A DNA stretch of 64,000 nt. Source: Methylorubrum populi (lineage in GTDB: Bacteria; Pseudomonadota; Alphaproteobacteria; Rhizobiales; Beijerinckiaceae). Of the stretch, positions 26,408-38,389 are shown piece by piece; the first letter of the stretch is position 1, and every line of letters starts with the position of its first letter. The stretch lies in the NCBI RefSeq assembly GCF_002355515.1, contig NZ_AP014809.1, forward strand, positions 1,946,501-2,010,500, given 5' to 3'. The position numbers were made by a program, and so were the translations under genes. The notes below the pieces were generated by a model. The model was not told the DNA's origin. It saw nothing but the letters and a program-made list of their open reading frames with translations, and did not search any database.

Positions 26408-26472
26408 CGCTGCCGGTGGAGCCGGGCGGGCCGTCGCCCGTTGCGTAGGGACGCCCTTCCGAGAAGACTTCG

Positions 26473-27024
26473 ATGAAGACTGCCGATTGCGACATCCTGA
26501 TCCTGCCCGGCTATGCCGGCTCCGAGGAGGAGCACTGGCAGGCGCGCTGGGCGGCCCGGCTCAAGACCGCGCGGATCGTTGCGCAGGACGACTGGCATCG
26601 GCCCGACCCGGAGGCGTGGCGCAGCCGCGTCGTCGAGGCAGTCGAGGCGGCGACCCGGCCGGTGATCCTCATCGCCCACAGTCTCGGCGTCGTCGCGGCG
26701 GTGGAGGCCGCGCCGCGTTTCCCTGAGGGCGTCGTGCGCGGGGCCCTGCTTGTCGCCTTCCCCGACATCGAGGCGGGCGCCGACCTGCCCGAGAGCGTGC
26801 GCGCCTTCGCGCCGGTGCCGCGTGACCCGCTGCCCTTCCCCTCGTTGCTGGTGGCGAGCCGCACCGACCCGCACTGCACCTACGAGCGGGCGGAGGATTA
26901 CGCCTATGCCTGGGGCTCGGCGCTGGTGGATGCGGGTGAGGCCGGCCACATCAACGTCGCGAGCGGGCACGGGCCGTGGCCGGAGGGGCTGATGCGGCTG
27001 GCGGGATTCCTCGCGCCGCTTTGA
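26473..27024 (+). CDS. RBBP9/YdeN-family alpha/beta hydrolase
   Basis: The 183-residue product has the RBBP9-like start ILILPGYAGSEEEHWQARW, a nucleophile elbow IAHSLGVVA (Ser), an acid in VASRTDPHC and the catalytic His in AGHINVASG. These are small serine hydrolases of unknown substrate. It starts 66 bp after lysA, so may share its transcript. An inverted repeat (27067-27085) lies 43 bp past the stop and could be a weak terminator. Confidence 0.85.
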   Translation: MKTADCDILILPGYAGSEEEHWQARWAARLKTARIVAQDDWHRPDPEAWRSRVVEAVEAATRPVILIAHSLGVVAAVEAAPRFPEGVVRGALLVAFPDIEAGADLPESVRAFAPVPRDPLPFPSLLVASRTDPHCTYERAEDYAYAWGSALVDAGEAGHINVASGHGPWPEGLMRLAGFLAPL

Positions 27025-27223
27025 CCGGCGGACGCGATCGGGTGGTGGTGGAAGAGTGTATTTTATATCAGCAGCTTGGGCTGATTTCTAGCAAATGTAG
27101 GAAAGTGCAGTCCTAAAAAGATTCTTTGATGCAGGATAAATCGGGAACTTAATTTTCCTTAATTGCTTTCCTCGGGCAGACCGGACGGCAAGGCCGATCC
27201 GACACATTCGGAGGGACGCAAAC

Positions 27224-27610
27224 GTGACGCTCACGAAGACCATCGCCACGGCCACCGCTTTCGCCTTCATCGCGGGCTCCGCGCTCGCCGCCCCCTGCAA
27301 CACCGGCAGCACCAACGCCAAGGCGCCCAACGATTCCACCGCCGCGAACAGCAGCACCGGCAGCGGCGCCGATGCGGGTTCGAAGAACCTTGCCGGCGGC
27401 CAGCAGCCGGCCTCCCCGGGCACCGTGGGCGCGATGAACAATGTCGGCGCCGGCCAGGGCGTCGGCAACAAGCCGGGTTCGGACCAGACCTCTTCGGCCA
27501 AGAACACCGCCGGCGGCGACCAGCCGGCGGCTCCGGGCACGGTCGGCGCGATGAACGCCGCCGGTCACGACCAGAAGCTCGGCGACAAGAAGGGCGGCGA
27601 CGACTGCTGA
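27224..27610 (+). CDS. Exported low-complexity protein with an internal duplication
   Basis: The 128-residue product (GTG start) has a signal peptide (1-23, ending ALA-AP) and a Gly/Ala/Asn-rich mature part. Two copies of a ~20-residue unit are visible, AGGQQPASPGTVGAMN and AGGDQPAAPGTVGAMN. It has Cys residues only near the mature N-terminus and as the last residue. No family is recognised; the composition suggests a disordered surface or periplasmic protein. Its upstream 200 bp are strikingly AT-rich and likely hold a strong own promoter. Confidence 0.7.
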   Translation: MTLTKTIATATAFAFIAGSALAAPCNTGSTNAKAPNDSTAANSSTGSGADAGSKNLAGGQQPASPGTVGAMNNVGAGQGVGNKPGSDQTSSAKNTAGGDQPAAPGTVGAMNAAGHDQKLGDKKGGDDC

Positions 27611-27640
27611 TCGCTGCCCTCGAGCCGTCGAAGAACGAAA

Positions 27641-27677
27641 AGGCTCCCGCACCGACCGGTGCGGGAGCCTTCTTTTT
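27641..27677. terminator. Strong intrinsic terminator between convergent genes
   Basis: AGGCTCCCGCACCG (27641-27654) pairs with CGGTGCGGGAGCCT (27657-27670). It is followed by TCTTTTTC on the + strand and by TTTTCG on the - strand. It can end both the exported-protein gene and the YcjF-type gene. Confidence 0.9.
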
Positions 27678-27718
27678 CGGGCGCTGCGCCGGAAGCCGCG
27701 TGGCCTCGCGATGACGGG

Positions 27719-28747
27719 CTATTCCTTGTCGTCGCCGCTTCGAAAAAGCTGGCCGGCCACGTCGTTGACCGTGGGCGGCATGGCCCGGACGAAGGGAAGG
27801 GGCCGGCAGACGGCGAGCGCCGCGAGGCCGAAGCGCGCGGTCATCAGGCCGTTGAGCACACCCTCGCCGAGCTTGGCCGAAACGCGGGCCGCGAGCCCGA
27901 GGCCGAGTACCTGATGCAGCATGCCCTCGCCCACCGCCATGCCGCCGGTGACGGTGAGATGGGCGAGCGCCGCCCGGGCGAGCCGGAGGAAGCCGAGCAG
28001 GCCGGGCCGTCCGCCGTAGATCGCCGCGATCCGGCGCAGCAGCCGGGCGGCGGAAAACACCACGAAGGCGACGTCGACGATCGCCCGCGGACTCAAGGCC
28101 GTCACCGCCGAGACCTGGCTCGCGGCCTGGGCGATCGCCGCCTTGGCCTGCCGGTCGAGGGGCGCCAGCAGCTCGCCCTCGGCCAGCGCCAGCCGGTCAT
28201 CCACGTCGAGGATCGCGTCGCCCACCGCGTCGAGCCGGCGGAGGCCGCCGGCCAGTGCCGGCCGGTCGGCATAGAAGCCCCGCAACTCCTGCACCACGCC
28301 CTGCGCCGCGGTGTGGTCGCGGGTCGAGAGCGCCGTCAGCGCCCGCTCGCGCAAAGCCTCGATCTTGCGCTCGCGCCAGACCCCCAGCGCCTCGCGGGCA
28401 ACGATGGCCGCGAGCGCGATCACGGCGATGAGCAGCAGCGCCAGAGCGACCCAGCCGAGCCAAGGCGCGGTGGCGAACAGGTCGGTGATCAGCCGCTCCA
28501 CCGAGAGGCCGATCGCGATGGTGACGAGACCGCCGAGCGCGCTGAACAGGATCGACAGCCACGGCGCCCGGCGCTTGGGGGCCACGGGCACCGCCACGCC
28601 GTCGGCGGCGTCCACGATCTCGTAGGGTTCATCGACGAAGCGCACCTCCGGCCGCGGCGGGGACGGAGCCTCGGCGGTGGCGGCCTCCGGCGCGGGGGCG
28701 TCGGCGGAGGGGATGCGGAAGGCGCGCGGGCGCTGCGGGTTGGTCAC
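27719..28747 (-). CDS. ycjF: YcjF-family membrane protein (TIGR01620 / DUF697)
   Basis: The 342-residue product has an N-terminal polar, Pro-rich region, two transmembrane helices (about residues 65-120), a helical domain, and the DUF697 segment with SPRAIVDVAFVVFSAARLLRRIAAIYGGRPG (given in part: IAAIYGGRPG). It overlaps ycjX by four bases, and the pair is widely conserved in proteobacteria, often under envelope or heat stress control. Its biochemical role is unknown. Confidence 0.87.
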   Translation of the reverse strand: MTNPQRPRAFRIPSADAPAPEAATAEAPSPPRPEVRFVDEPYEIVDAADGVAVPVAPKRRAPWLSILFSALGGLVTIAIGLSVERLITDLFATAPWLGWVALALLLIAVIALAAIVAREALGVWRERKIEALRERALTALSTRDHTAAQGVVQELRGFYADRPALAGGLRRLDAVGDAILDVDDRLALAEGELLAPLDRQAKAAIAQAASQVSAVTALSPRAIVDVAFVVFSAARLLRRIAAIYGGRPGLLGFLRLARAALAHLTVTGGMAVGEGMLHQVLGLGLAARVSAKLGEGVLNGLMTARFGLAALAVCRPLPFVRAMPPTVNDVAGQLFRSGDDKE

Positions 28748-30192
28748 GTCAGCCGATCCCCGATCAGGAACTGCATGGCCCGGTCGAGCCGGATCTGCGG
28801 CAGGTGGCCCGGCCGCCCGAGCGCGTCGGGCTTGACCGGCGGCGGGCGGAAGCGCGGGAAGCGGAAGGAGCCGGGCGGGATCGCCCCGTCGAGCACCGCC
28901 TGCGGGTCGGCGGGCAGCTCTCCGGGAAACACCGCGGCCTCGGATAGGCCGTCGAAGGTCTCGTCGCCGACATGCTCGCCCGCCTCCGGCGTGCCGGAGA
29001 CGGCGCGCAGGACCTCGCCGCCATCATGCACCGTGGTCTCGCGGGTGGCGCGCACGGAGGCGAGCGCCACGGTGCCGACCCGCGCGCCGGCGGCCTCGGT
29101 GCGGCGCATCGCCCGCGACACGAGCAGGCGCAGCAGCGCGTCGAGCCGGTCGTGGCTCGACTGGTGGAGATGGTCGGCCTTGGTCGCGGCGAACATGATC
29201 CGCTCGGCCCGCGGCGCGAAGAAGCGCGAGAGCAGGCTGTTGCGCCCGATCCGGAAGGCGAGCAGCACCGCGTCGAGCGCTTCCTCCAGCTCGGCGAGCG
29301 CCGCCGGGCCGGAATCGACCGCCGAGAGCACGTCCACCAGCACGATCTGCCGATCGACCCGCTGGAAGTGCTCGCGGAAGAACGGCTCCACCACCTTGCT
29401 CTTGTAGGCTTCGAACCGCCGTTCCATCAGCGCGCCGAGGCTGCCGGGCACCTGTGTCTCCTCGAGGCGGTCGAGGGGCGCGAAGGTCAGCATCGGCGAG
29501 CCGGCGAGATCGCCGGGCATCAGGAAGCGCCCCGGCGGCGTCGTGGCTACCGATTCCGCGCCGGCGCGGAGCGCGGCGAGGTAGGCCTTGAAGGCGTTGG
29601 CAGCGCGCTCGGCCAGCACCTCGTCGAGGGGGGCGGCCGGGTCGAGTTCCCGCATCAGCGCGAGCCACGGCGCGGCGATCTCGGCGCGGCCGGTCCGGCG
29701 GGTGCCGGCGATGGTCGCGCGCGACCACGCCACGTAGCTCTGATCGACGAGCGCCAGATCGAGCAGCCACTCGCCGGGATAGTCCACCACGTCGAGCATC
29801 AGCGTCGCCGGGCCCGAGCGCCAGCCGCCCGAGCGCTCGTACTCGATCTCCAGGCGGAACTGGCTGATCCGGTCGGTCGAGCCCGGCCAGCGCCGGGCCT
29901 CGGTGAGCGCCGAAAAATTCTCCTCGAAGGGAAAGCGCGGCACGTCGTCGTCGGGCTGGGGCACGAGGCGAGCCCGGCGCAGACGCCCGGCCTGGGCCGG
30001 CTCGAAGGCGGGCAGGGCGTGGCCCTCGACGAGGTGGTGGATCAGCGCGGTGGTGAACACCGTCTTGCCCGAGCGGGCCAAACCGGTGACGCCGAGGCGC
30101 AGCGTCGGCTGGATCAGCAGGTCGCTGGAGGCTTCCGCGAAGGCCTTGATCGCGGAGCCCGCTTGCGCGGCGTAGTCGAAGAGGGGCGGCAA
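28744..30192 (-). CDS. ycjX: YcjX-family P-loop GTPase-like protein (DUF463)
   Basis: The 482-residue product has Walker A GLARSGKTVFTTALIHH near residue 35 and MLDVVDYPGEWLLDL as the DxxG-type switch. The G4-type motif is FAATKADHL. YcjX proteins are soluble nucleotide-binding partners of the membrane protein YcjF, encoded next with an ATGA overlap. Substrate and role are unresolved; stress-induced expression is known for the E. coli homologue. Confidence 0.88.
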   Translation of the reverse strand: MPPLFDYAAQAGSAIKAFAEASSDLLIQPTLRLGVTGLARSGKTVFTTALIHHLVEGHALPAFEPAQAGRLRRARLVPQPDDDVPRFPFEENFSALTEARRWPGSTDRISQFRLEIEYERSGGWRSGPATLMLDVVDYPGEWLLDLALVDQSYVAWSRATIAGTRRTGRAEIAAPWLALMRELDPAAPLDEVLAERAANAFKAYLAALRAGAESVATTPPGRFLMPGDLAGSPMLTFAPLDRLEETQVPGSLGALMERRFEAYKSKVVEPFFREHFQRVDRQIVLVDVLSAVDSGPAALAELEEALDAVLLAFRIGRNSLLSRFFAPRAERIMFAATKADHLHQSSHDRLDALLRLLVSRAMRRTEAAGARVGTVALASVRATRETTVHDGGEVLRAVSGTPEAGEHVGDETFDGLSEAAVFPGELPADPQAVLDGAIPPGSFRFPRFRPPPVKPDALGRPGHLPQIRLDRAMQFLIGDRLT

Positions 30193-30296
30193 GGCGGGCT
30201 CTGGCGGCGGGCTTCTCGGGGAAGCGGGACGGCTGTCAGGTGGCGCGGGGAGGCGGCGATCTCAAGACGCGTCCGGTGCGGGCGGAGCGATGCCCC

Positions 30297-30794
30297 TCAC
30301 GCGAATGGAAGCCGGTCGCGGTCGAGGCGCGGGTCGTACAACCACTTGCGGACCTTTCGGGCCGCGATCCTGGCAGCATCGGGATGAGTGGGATTGATGA
30401 GGGCGTTGTGCTCCTCCGGCACGATGACGGAGGGGACCAGCAGGAGAGCCGACCGGTTGCCGTTCGCCCAGTCCGTGCCGAAGGTCAGGCTAACGAGGCC
30501 CGCCGGCTCGGCATCCCATCCCACGGGCAGCCTGTCCGGCGTCGCGACCTCGGCCGCCGCCCAGACGTCATCCGGCACCGCGATCTCGACGAGATATCGA
30601 TTCAATGGCAGGCCGCCGGCATTGAGGTGGACGAAGGTTTCGAGGCAGGCGAGGGCGCGGTTGCCCGCCGCGTAGACCACGGCGACCCCGACGGCATTCC
30701 ACCGGCCACCGGAGAGCTTGGCCCCAGTCCCCGACAGGTCGTCAGCGGTGTAGGTCCTGGCATCGGTGCCGATCCGCCAGAGGGATTGGCTCAC
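30297..30794 (-). CDS. RES-domain toxin (NAD+-degrading type)
   Basis: The 165-residue product is a RES domain: LWRIGTDARTYTADDLSGTGA, GGRWNAVGVAVVYAA and LACLETFVHL keep the Arg, Tyr and Glu positions of the active site. RES toxins degrade NAD+ by phosphorolysis or hydrolysis and halt growth. The GTG start at 30794 overlaps the antitoxin stop (GTGA), the standard arrangement. The C-terminal tail ends in KVRKWLYDPRLDRDRLPFA. It appears intact. Confidence 0.9.
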   Translation of the reverse strand: MSQSLWRIGTDARTYTADDLSGTGAKLSGGRWNAVGVAVVYAAGNRALACLETFVHLNAGGLPLNRYLVEIAVPDDVWAAAEVATPDRLPVGWDAEPAGLVSLTFGTDWANGNRSALLLVPSVIVPEEHNALINPTHPDAARIAARKVRKWLYDPRLDRDRLPFA

Positions 30795-31294
30795 GCATAG
30801 GCTCCGCTCTGGATCTGCGCCAGCGCGCGCGAAACCAGAGCCTGTCCTTCCATTGTGTCGAGGAGGTCGAGCGGTTTGCCGCCGCCCAGGGCCGGCAGGG
30901 GCTCGCGCAGCCAGCGCGACAGCCATGCCGGCGCATCGAAATCCTTTCCCTCTCCGGCTTCCTCGATCATCGCTTCGAGCTGTCCGACGAGCTTCGCCAG
31001 CCCGACGACCCGCTCACTGTCCTCGGCCGAGAGGACCTCGTTCCGTGCCGCCTTCTTATTGACCGTGGCCGTTTTCAGATTGAGGGCATCGAACATCACC
31101 TGCTGGTCGAGGCGCAGCGCGGTGATGAAGCCCTTGACCGACTTGGCCGGAACGCCGGCCTTGATGACCTCGATGCGGTCGAAGGGCGAGGCGCGGTAGA
31201 GGTCGAGATAGGCAAAGGGACGGGAAGCAGAACGGAGGCCAACGGCCTGCGGCTTCCTGCGCTTGAACGGGAGATCTGCTCTCGTATCCGACAT
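30791..31294 (-). CDS. Xre/MbcA/ParS-type antitoxin for the RES toxin
   Basis: The 167-residue product has a helical N-terminal DNA-binding region (IKAGVPAKSVKGFITAL) and the C-terminal toxin-binding MbcA/ParS (DUF2384-like) part with LSAEDSERVVGLAKLVGQ and a Trp/Leu-rich end. It neutralises the toxin and probably represses the operon. ATG 31294 follows GAAGGAGC at ideal spacing. Candidate operator repeats lie just upstream. Confidence 0.87.
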   Translation of the reverse strand: MSDTRADLPFKRRKPQAVGLRSASRPFAYLDLYRASPFDRIEVIKAGVPAKSVKGFITALRLDQQVMFDALNLKTATVNKKAARNEVLSAEDSERVVGLAKLVGQLEAMIEEAGEGKDFDAPAWLSRWLREPLPALGGGKPLDLLDTMEGQALVSRALAQIQSGAYA

Positions 31295-31303
31295 TGCTGC
31301 TCC

Positions 31304-31333
31304 TTCGAGCAACAACATAGCTCGTTCGAGCAA
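31304..31333. promoter_or_regulatory. Candidate autoregulatory operator of the RES/Xre operon
   Basis: TTCGAGCAA occurs at 31304-31312 and again at 31325-31333, exactly 21 bp apart, on the same face of the helix. The second copy forms part of the perfect palindrome GCTCGTTCGAGC (31320-31331). The site is immediately upstream of the antitoxin start, as expected for conditional repression by the antitoxin. Inferred from sequence only. Confidence 0.55.
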
Positions 31334-31355
31334 AGCCGCAAGGAGCCGGCCGGCC

Positions 31356-34720
<3,365 letters not shown>

Positions 34721-34724
<4 letters not shown>

Positions 34725-36106
34725 GGCCCCACCTTCCCGAAAGCCTCGTGTCCGCCCCCGAGCATATCCTCTCGCGCCCCGCTCGTCCCGGCTCGCGATG
34801 CAATGTCCGGATGTCCTGCGATGCGTCGCGCGCGGGGAAGGGTCAAGCTCGGGCGCAGACGGGCTGCCTCCAAGGCCCAGACCATGCCGAGCATCATGTA
34901 GACGTGGCGCCACTTCTCCACGTCGATCTGCAGCGCCTGGAGGAAGAACATCAGCAGCGCCGGAAATACGATCTGGGCGTAGGCCCGGTAGGGCGAGGGG
35001 CGCAGCATCAGCCGGAAGCCGACGAAGCAAGTTGCTGCCACCAGGGCGATGAAGGTGGCGCCGGCGAGCCAGCCGCCATTGGCGAAGCTGCCGATGTAGG
35101 AATTGTGCGGCTCCAGGTTGAAGATCTGGCGCCAGCGCAGGGGGCCCAGGCCGAGCGGCTCCTCCAGCATCATCCCCATGCCGCGGATCTGGTTGCCGAA
35201 GCGGCCGGTCTCGCCCTCGTCGTAATCCTGCGTGACCGCGGCGCGGGTCTGGAAGGTCTGGGCGACGCTGTCGATCGACAGCAGCCCCGCGAGCGCGACC
35301 GCGCCGAAGCCGACGGTGACGAGACCGAGCGTGACGATCCGCCGACGCAGGGCGCGCGAGCGGCTCGTGGCGTAGAGCGCTCCGATCATCACCGCGACCG
35401 CGATCACCGTGCCGCCCCAGGAGCCGCGGGAGAAGGACAGGAAGATGCCCGCCATCACGACGACGAGGCTAGCCAGGGACAGGAGCGGCCACCGGGTCGA
35501 GCCCGAGAGGAGGCCGTGGATCAGGTAGAGGGCGCCGAGCGTCAGGAAGGAGCCGAACACGTTCGGATCCTGGAAAGTGCCCGAGGCCCGGCCGTACTTG
35601 TAGAACAGGTCCTCGATGCCGAGGAGCTGCAGGTAGCCGACGATGCCGAGGGCCGCCGAGAGCACGCAGCTCGCCGTATAGGCCTTGAGCGCGACCTCGA
35701 TGCGCGCCCGCGTGTCGTCGGCATAGAGCATCGCGAAGAAGATGCAGGTCACCGTGAGGTAGGCGAGCTGCACCGTCCACGTCACCGAGAGCGGCTCGTT
35801 GAGGTAGGGCACCAGCGCGATGCCGATCGCCGCGAGGTAGACGAGGAGCAGGAGCACGAGGGGCATCGCCCCCCGGTGCAGGCGGATGCCGAGGGCCAGC
35901 CACAGCACGATCGTCGGGATCGCCACGAGGTCGTAGGGCGAGGCGTCCGAGAAGGCGAAGCAGGCAAAGAAGATGAACGCGGCGTGGAGGCCGGTCGCCA
36001 GCCCCTGGACCGCGCGGAGGGCGGGAACGCGGCCCCAGGCGCCCGCGGCCCATCGCGGCGGCGCGGCGGCCGTCGCGCCTGTCAGCGCGGCTGTCGTGAA
36101 GGACAT
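34721..36106 (-). CDS. O-antigen ligase / polymerase-like polytopic membrane protein
   Basis: The 461-residue product has about eleven hydrophobic helices and a large loop between about 290 and 340 containing RGMGMMLEEPLGLGP and EPHNSYIGSFANGGWL. The latter is the HNxYxxxxxxxG-type motif of the Wzy_C/WaaL superfamily. Such proteins polymerise or transfer surface polysaccharide from undecaprenyl carriers. Ligase versus polymerase cannot be told apart here. It overlaps the downstream hybrid kinase by four bases, implying coupled translation. No other glycan genes flank it. Confidence 0.82.
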
Positions 36107-36628
36107 CGGCGAACTCGAACTCTCGCAGGGCGCCGCGCACGCCACCCGCCCGAGCCGCGCGATGCGGCACCCGGCAGGATTGCGGTCCCCTCAACCTGGG
36201 TGATCGAACCACCGAAAGGTTGCGTTTTAACCAACGGCCCGGAGGCCAGAGCGCGCTCCTGCCACTTCAGGATGCGAAAGGTGGTTTGGAGCGGACTCGA
36301 AGTCGGTGACTCGGGAGGGCCGCGGTCCGGCACGTCTCACGTCCGGCATCTACCCAATCCGGTCGCTTGCTCCGCCGAGCGGATTCCGCACCGCCCTCAG
36401 ACGCTCGCACCGTCCGGGGAGGCGCTCCGGCATCACTGCCGGACCGATGCCGGCAGATGCGGGGCTGGAGCCTCGACAAGAGATCGGAAAAACGGGGGCG
36501 AGCCCAACTTGGTCTAGCGCGTGCGCCATGGCACGTCGCTACGGGAGGTGCGTTCCCATATTCAATTCATCGAAGACGAAGTGAGTTCGCAGCGTCGGAT
36601 TTATCAAGAGAAAGAACTGGAGAAACGC
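36107..36628. other. 522-bp intergenic region with divergent promoters
   Basis: The region separates the O-antigen-ligase-like gene (-) from a small exported protein gene (+). It contains a TTAACC half-site near 36229 and an AT-richer stretch before 36629 that probably holds the small gene's promoter. Open frames here are shadows of low quality. No RNA gene, repeat or CtrA full site was recognised. Confidence 0.45.
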
Positions 36629-36880
36629 ATGAAGACCCGTATCGCTTCCGTCGTTGCCGCCCTTGTTCTCGGTGTCGCTCCCGTCACGTCTGCTCTGGCC
36701 TACAGCGAATTCCATGCACGTCCGATGCCGCTGACGTCCGGCTGGAATGCGCCCCTCGGCGCCCATGACAGCCCGTTCTACGCGTCCTGCCCGGCGAGCT
36801 CGGCTGCGGAGGGCAACGCCAATCAGCAGAACTTCCCGGTCAAGCAGTACGGCCAGACCGCCGGCGGTTACCGCTGCTAA
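36629..36880 (+). CDS. Small exported protein, function unknown
   Basis: The 83-residue product has a signal peptide (1-24, ending ALA-YS) and a mature part with two Cys (YASCPAS and the C-terminal GGYRC). The ATG at 36629 follows CTGGAG at good spacing. I recognise no family; the mature part is polar and Gly/Asn/Gln-rich. A GC-rich hairpin 58 bp past the stop probably ends the transcript. Confidence 0.7.
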   Translation: MKTRIASVVAALVLGVAPVTSALAYSEFHARPMPLTSGWNAPLGAHDSPFYASCPASSAAEGNANQQNFPVKQYGQTAGGYRC

Positions 36881-36937
36881 GGCTCCGCGTCCGGTCCGGT
36901 CGGACAACGGTTCTCTCGACGCTGTGGTTGAAGGGCC

Positions 36938-36972
36938 GCTCTCCGCCGGATCGGTTTCCGTCGGCGGAGAGC
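36938..36972 (+). terminator. GC-rich hairpin after the small exported gene
   Basis: GCTCTCCGCCG (36938-36948) pairs with CGGCGGAGAGC (36962-36972) around a 13-base loop. There is no T-run, so it may be a Rho-assisted or weak terminator. Confidence 0.55.
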
Positions 36973-37022
36973 GCCCTGATCGGACGGGCTCCTGACGGGG
37001 CGGATTGGAGGATTTTCGGCGG

Positions 37023-37124
37023 ATGCGGATCATGAAAGCGTTTTCTTACGGGATGATCGGCATGTGCGCGATCGGGCTGGCGACCGCCGCGATCGGCTCA
37101 GCGGCCCTGCTGCTCAACCCCTGA
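37023..37124 (+). CDS. Possible 33-residue single-pass membrane peptide
   Basis: ATG at 37023 opens a 33-codon frame (MRIMKAFSYGM..., ending AALLLNP) with a continuous hydrophobic stretch of ~22 residues after two basic residues. GGAGG lies about 11 bases upstream of the first ATG; a second ATG at 37032 is possible. It has the look of a membrane microprotein but has no recognised homologue and may be chance. Confidence 0.35.
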   Translation: MRIMKAFSYGMIGMCAIGLATAAIGSAALLLNP

Positions 37125-37239
37125 GGCTGTCCGGCTCCCGATACGGCGTCCGCTCGATCGAAGGGGAGGCCGTGTCGGGCGCCCCGCTCAGGCTCGACGC
37201 AATCGCCATCGCTGAACGTCCGGCCGATCCCTCGGCAAC

Positions 37240-37273
37240 GGAAACGGGCCGCCCGCGAGGGCGGCCCGTTTCC
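37240..37273. terminator. Perfect 15-bp hairpin terminator, bidirectional
   Basis: GGAAACGGGCCGCCC (37240-37254) pairs perfectly with GGGCGGCCCGTTTCC (37259-37273), loop GCGA. It sits 26 bp past the end of the CobW-family gene on the - strand and downstream of the small + frame, with weak T-tracts on both sides. Confidence 0.75.
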
Positions 37274-37298
37274 GTGCGTACGAGGGAGATGCGATCCC

Positions 37299-38288
37299 TC
37301 ACGCCTTGCAGGCGTAGAAGCCTTCGCGGATCGCGTCCGGATCGAGGTTGCGGCCGATGAACACGACGCGGGAGACGCGCGGCTCGTCGGCGCCCCATTC
37401 CCCCTGAACGTCGCCGTCGAGGATCATGTGCACGCCCTGGAAGACGAAGCGCTTCGGCTCGTCGGGGAAGGCGACGATGCCCTTGCAGCGCAGGATGTCC
37501 GGTCCCTGAACCTGGGTCAGGTTCGAGATCCAGGGCATGAACTTCTCCGGATCGACCGGGCCGTCGATCCGGGCCGAGACCGACTGCATCTGCTCGTCGT
37601 GGTGATGGTGGTGGCCTTCCTCCAGGAAGTCGGGCTCGACGTCGAGGATGCGCGAGAGGTCGAAGGCGTTGCGGTCGAGCACCTGATCGAGCGGGATCGC
37701 GCAGCGCTCGGTGCGGTGGACCTTGGCCCAGGGGTTAATCGCGCGGATCTGGCCTTCGACCCGGTCGAGGTCACCGGCGGAGACGAGATCGGCCTTGTTG
37801 AGCAGGATCACGTCGGCGAACGCGATCTGGTTCTTGGCCTCGGGCGCGTCGGCGAGCCGGTCGGTGAGCCACTTGGCGTCGGCCACCGTCACCACCGCGT
37901 CGAGCCGGGCGGCCTCACCGACATCCTGATCAACGAAGAAGGTCTGGGCGACCGGGGCGGGGTCGGCCAGCCCGGTGGTCTCGACGATGATCGCGTCGAA
38001 CTTGCCGCGGCGCTTCACCAGCCCGTCCATGATGCGGATCAGATCGCCGCGCACGGTGCAGCAGACGCAGCCGTTGTTCATCTCGAACACTTCCTCGTCG
38101 GCGCCGACCACGAGGTCGTTGTCGATGCCGATCTCGCCGAACTCGTTGACGATCACGGCGTAGCGCTTGCCGTGCTGTTCGGTGAGGATGCGGTTGAGCA
38201 GCGTCGTCTTGCCGGCCCCGAGATAGCCGGTGAGCACGGTGACCGGGATTTTCGGGGACGCGGCGGCGAGGGGGGAGGCGTCGGACAT
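37299..38288 (-). CDS. CobW/COG0523-family GTP-dependent metallochaperone
   Basis: The 329-residue product has Walker [13 protein letters not shown], the metal-binding CxCC motif [11 protein letters not shown], switch [11 protein letters not shown] and NKAD in LLNKADLV, followed by a His-rich stretch [10 protein letters not shown] and the CobW C-terminal domain. COG0523 proteins deliver metals, often zinc or cobalt, in a GTP-dependent way. The ATG at 38288 starts just before the core; longer frame is rejected. A -10-like TACAAT and an inverted repeat lie upstream. CobW for B12 or a zinc chaperone cannot be separated without context genes. Confidence 0.88.
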   Translation of the reverse strand: MSDASPLAAASPKIPVTVLTGYLGAGKTTLLNRILTEQHGKRYAVIVNEFGEIGIDNDLVVGADEEVFEMNNGCVCCTVRGDLIRIMDGLVKRRGKFDAIIVETTGLADPAPVAQTFFVDQDVGEAARLDAVVTVADAKWLTDRLADAPEAKNQIAFADVILLNKADLVSAGDLDRVEGQIRAINPWAKVHRTERCAIPLDQVLDRNAFDLSRILDVEPDFLEEGHHHHHDEQMQSVSARIDGPVDPEKFMPWISNLTQVQGPDILRCKGIVAFPDEPKRFVFQGVHMILDGDVQGEWGADEPRVSRVVFIGRNLDPDAIREGFYACKA

Positions 38289-38389
38289 GCGGGATCCTGG
38301 GACCTGTGCGGTAGGACGGTGATGCCTGTCATATTGTATCATCCGTCGGCCGTGGAAGGCCGTCGTGACGCAACCCGGATCCGCCAGCG

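Noticed and set aside
27148..27162. TTAA-N6-TTAA upstream of the duplicated-unit protein as a CtrA site
   Set aside because: Spacing is six rather than seven and the surroundings are AT-rich, so chance is likely.
36107..36628. tRNA or small RNA gene in the long gap
   Set aside because: No cloverleaf arms or conserved T-loop sequence could be found by eye.
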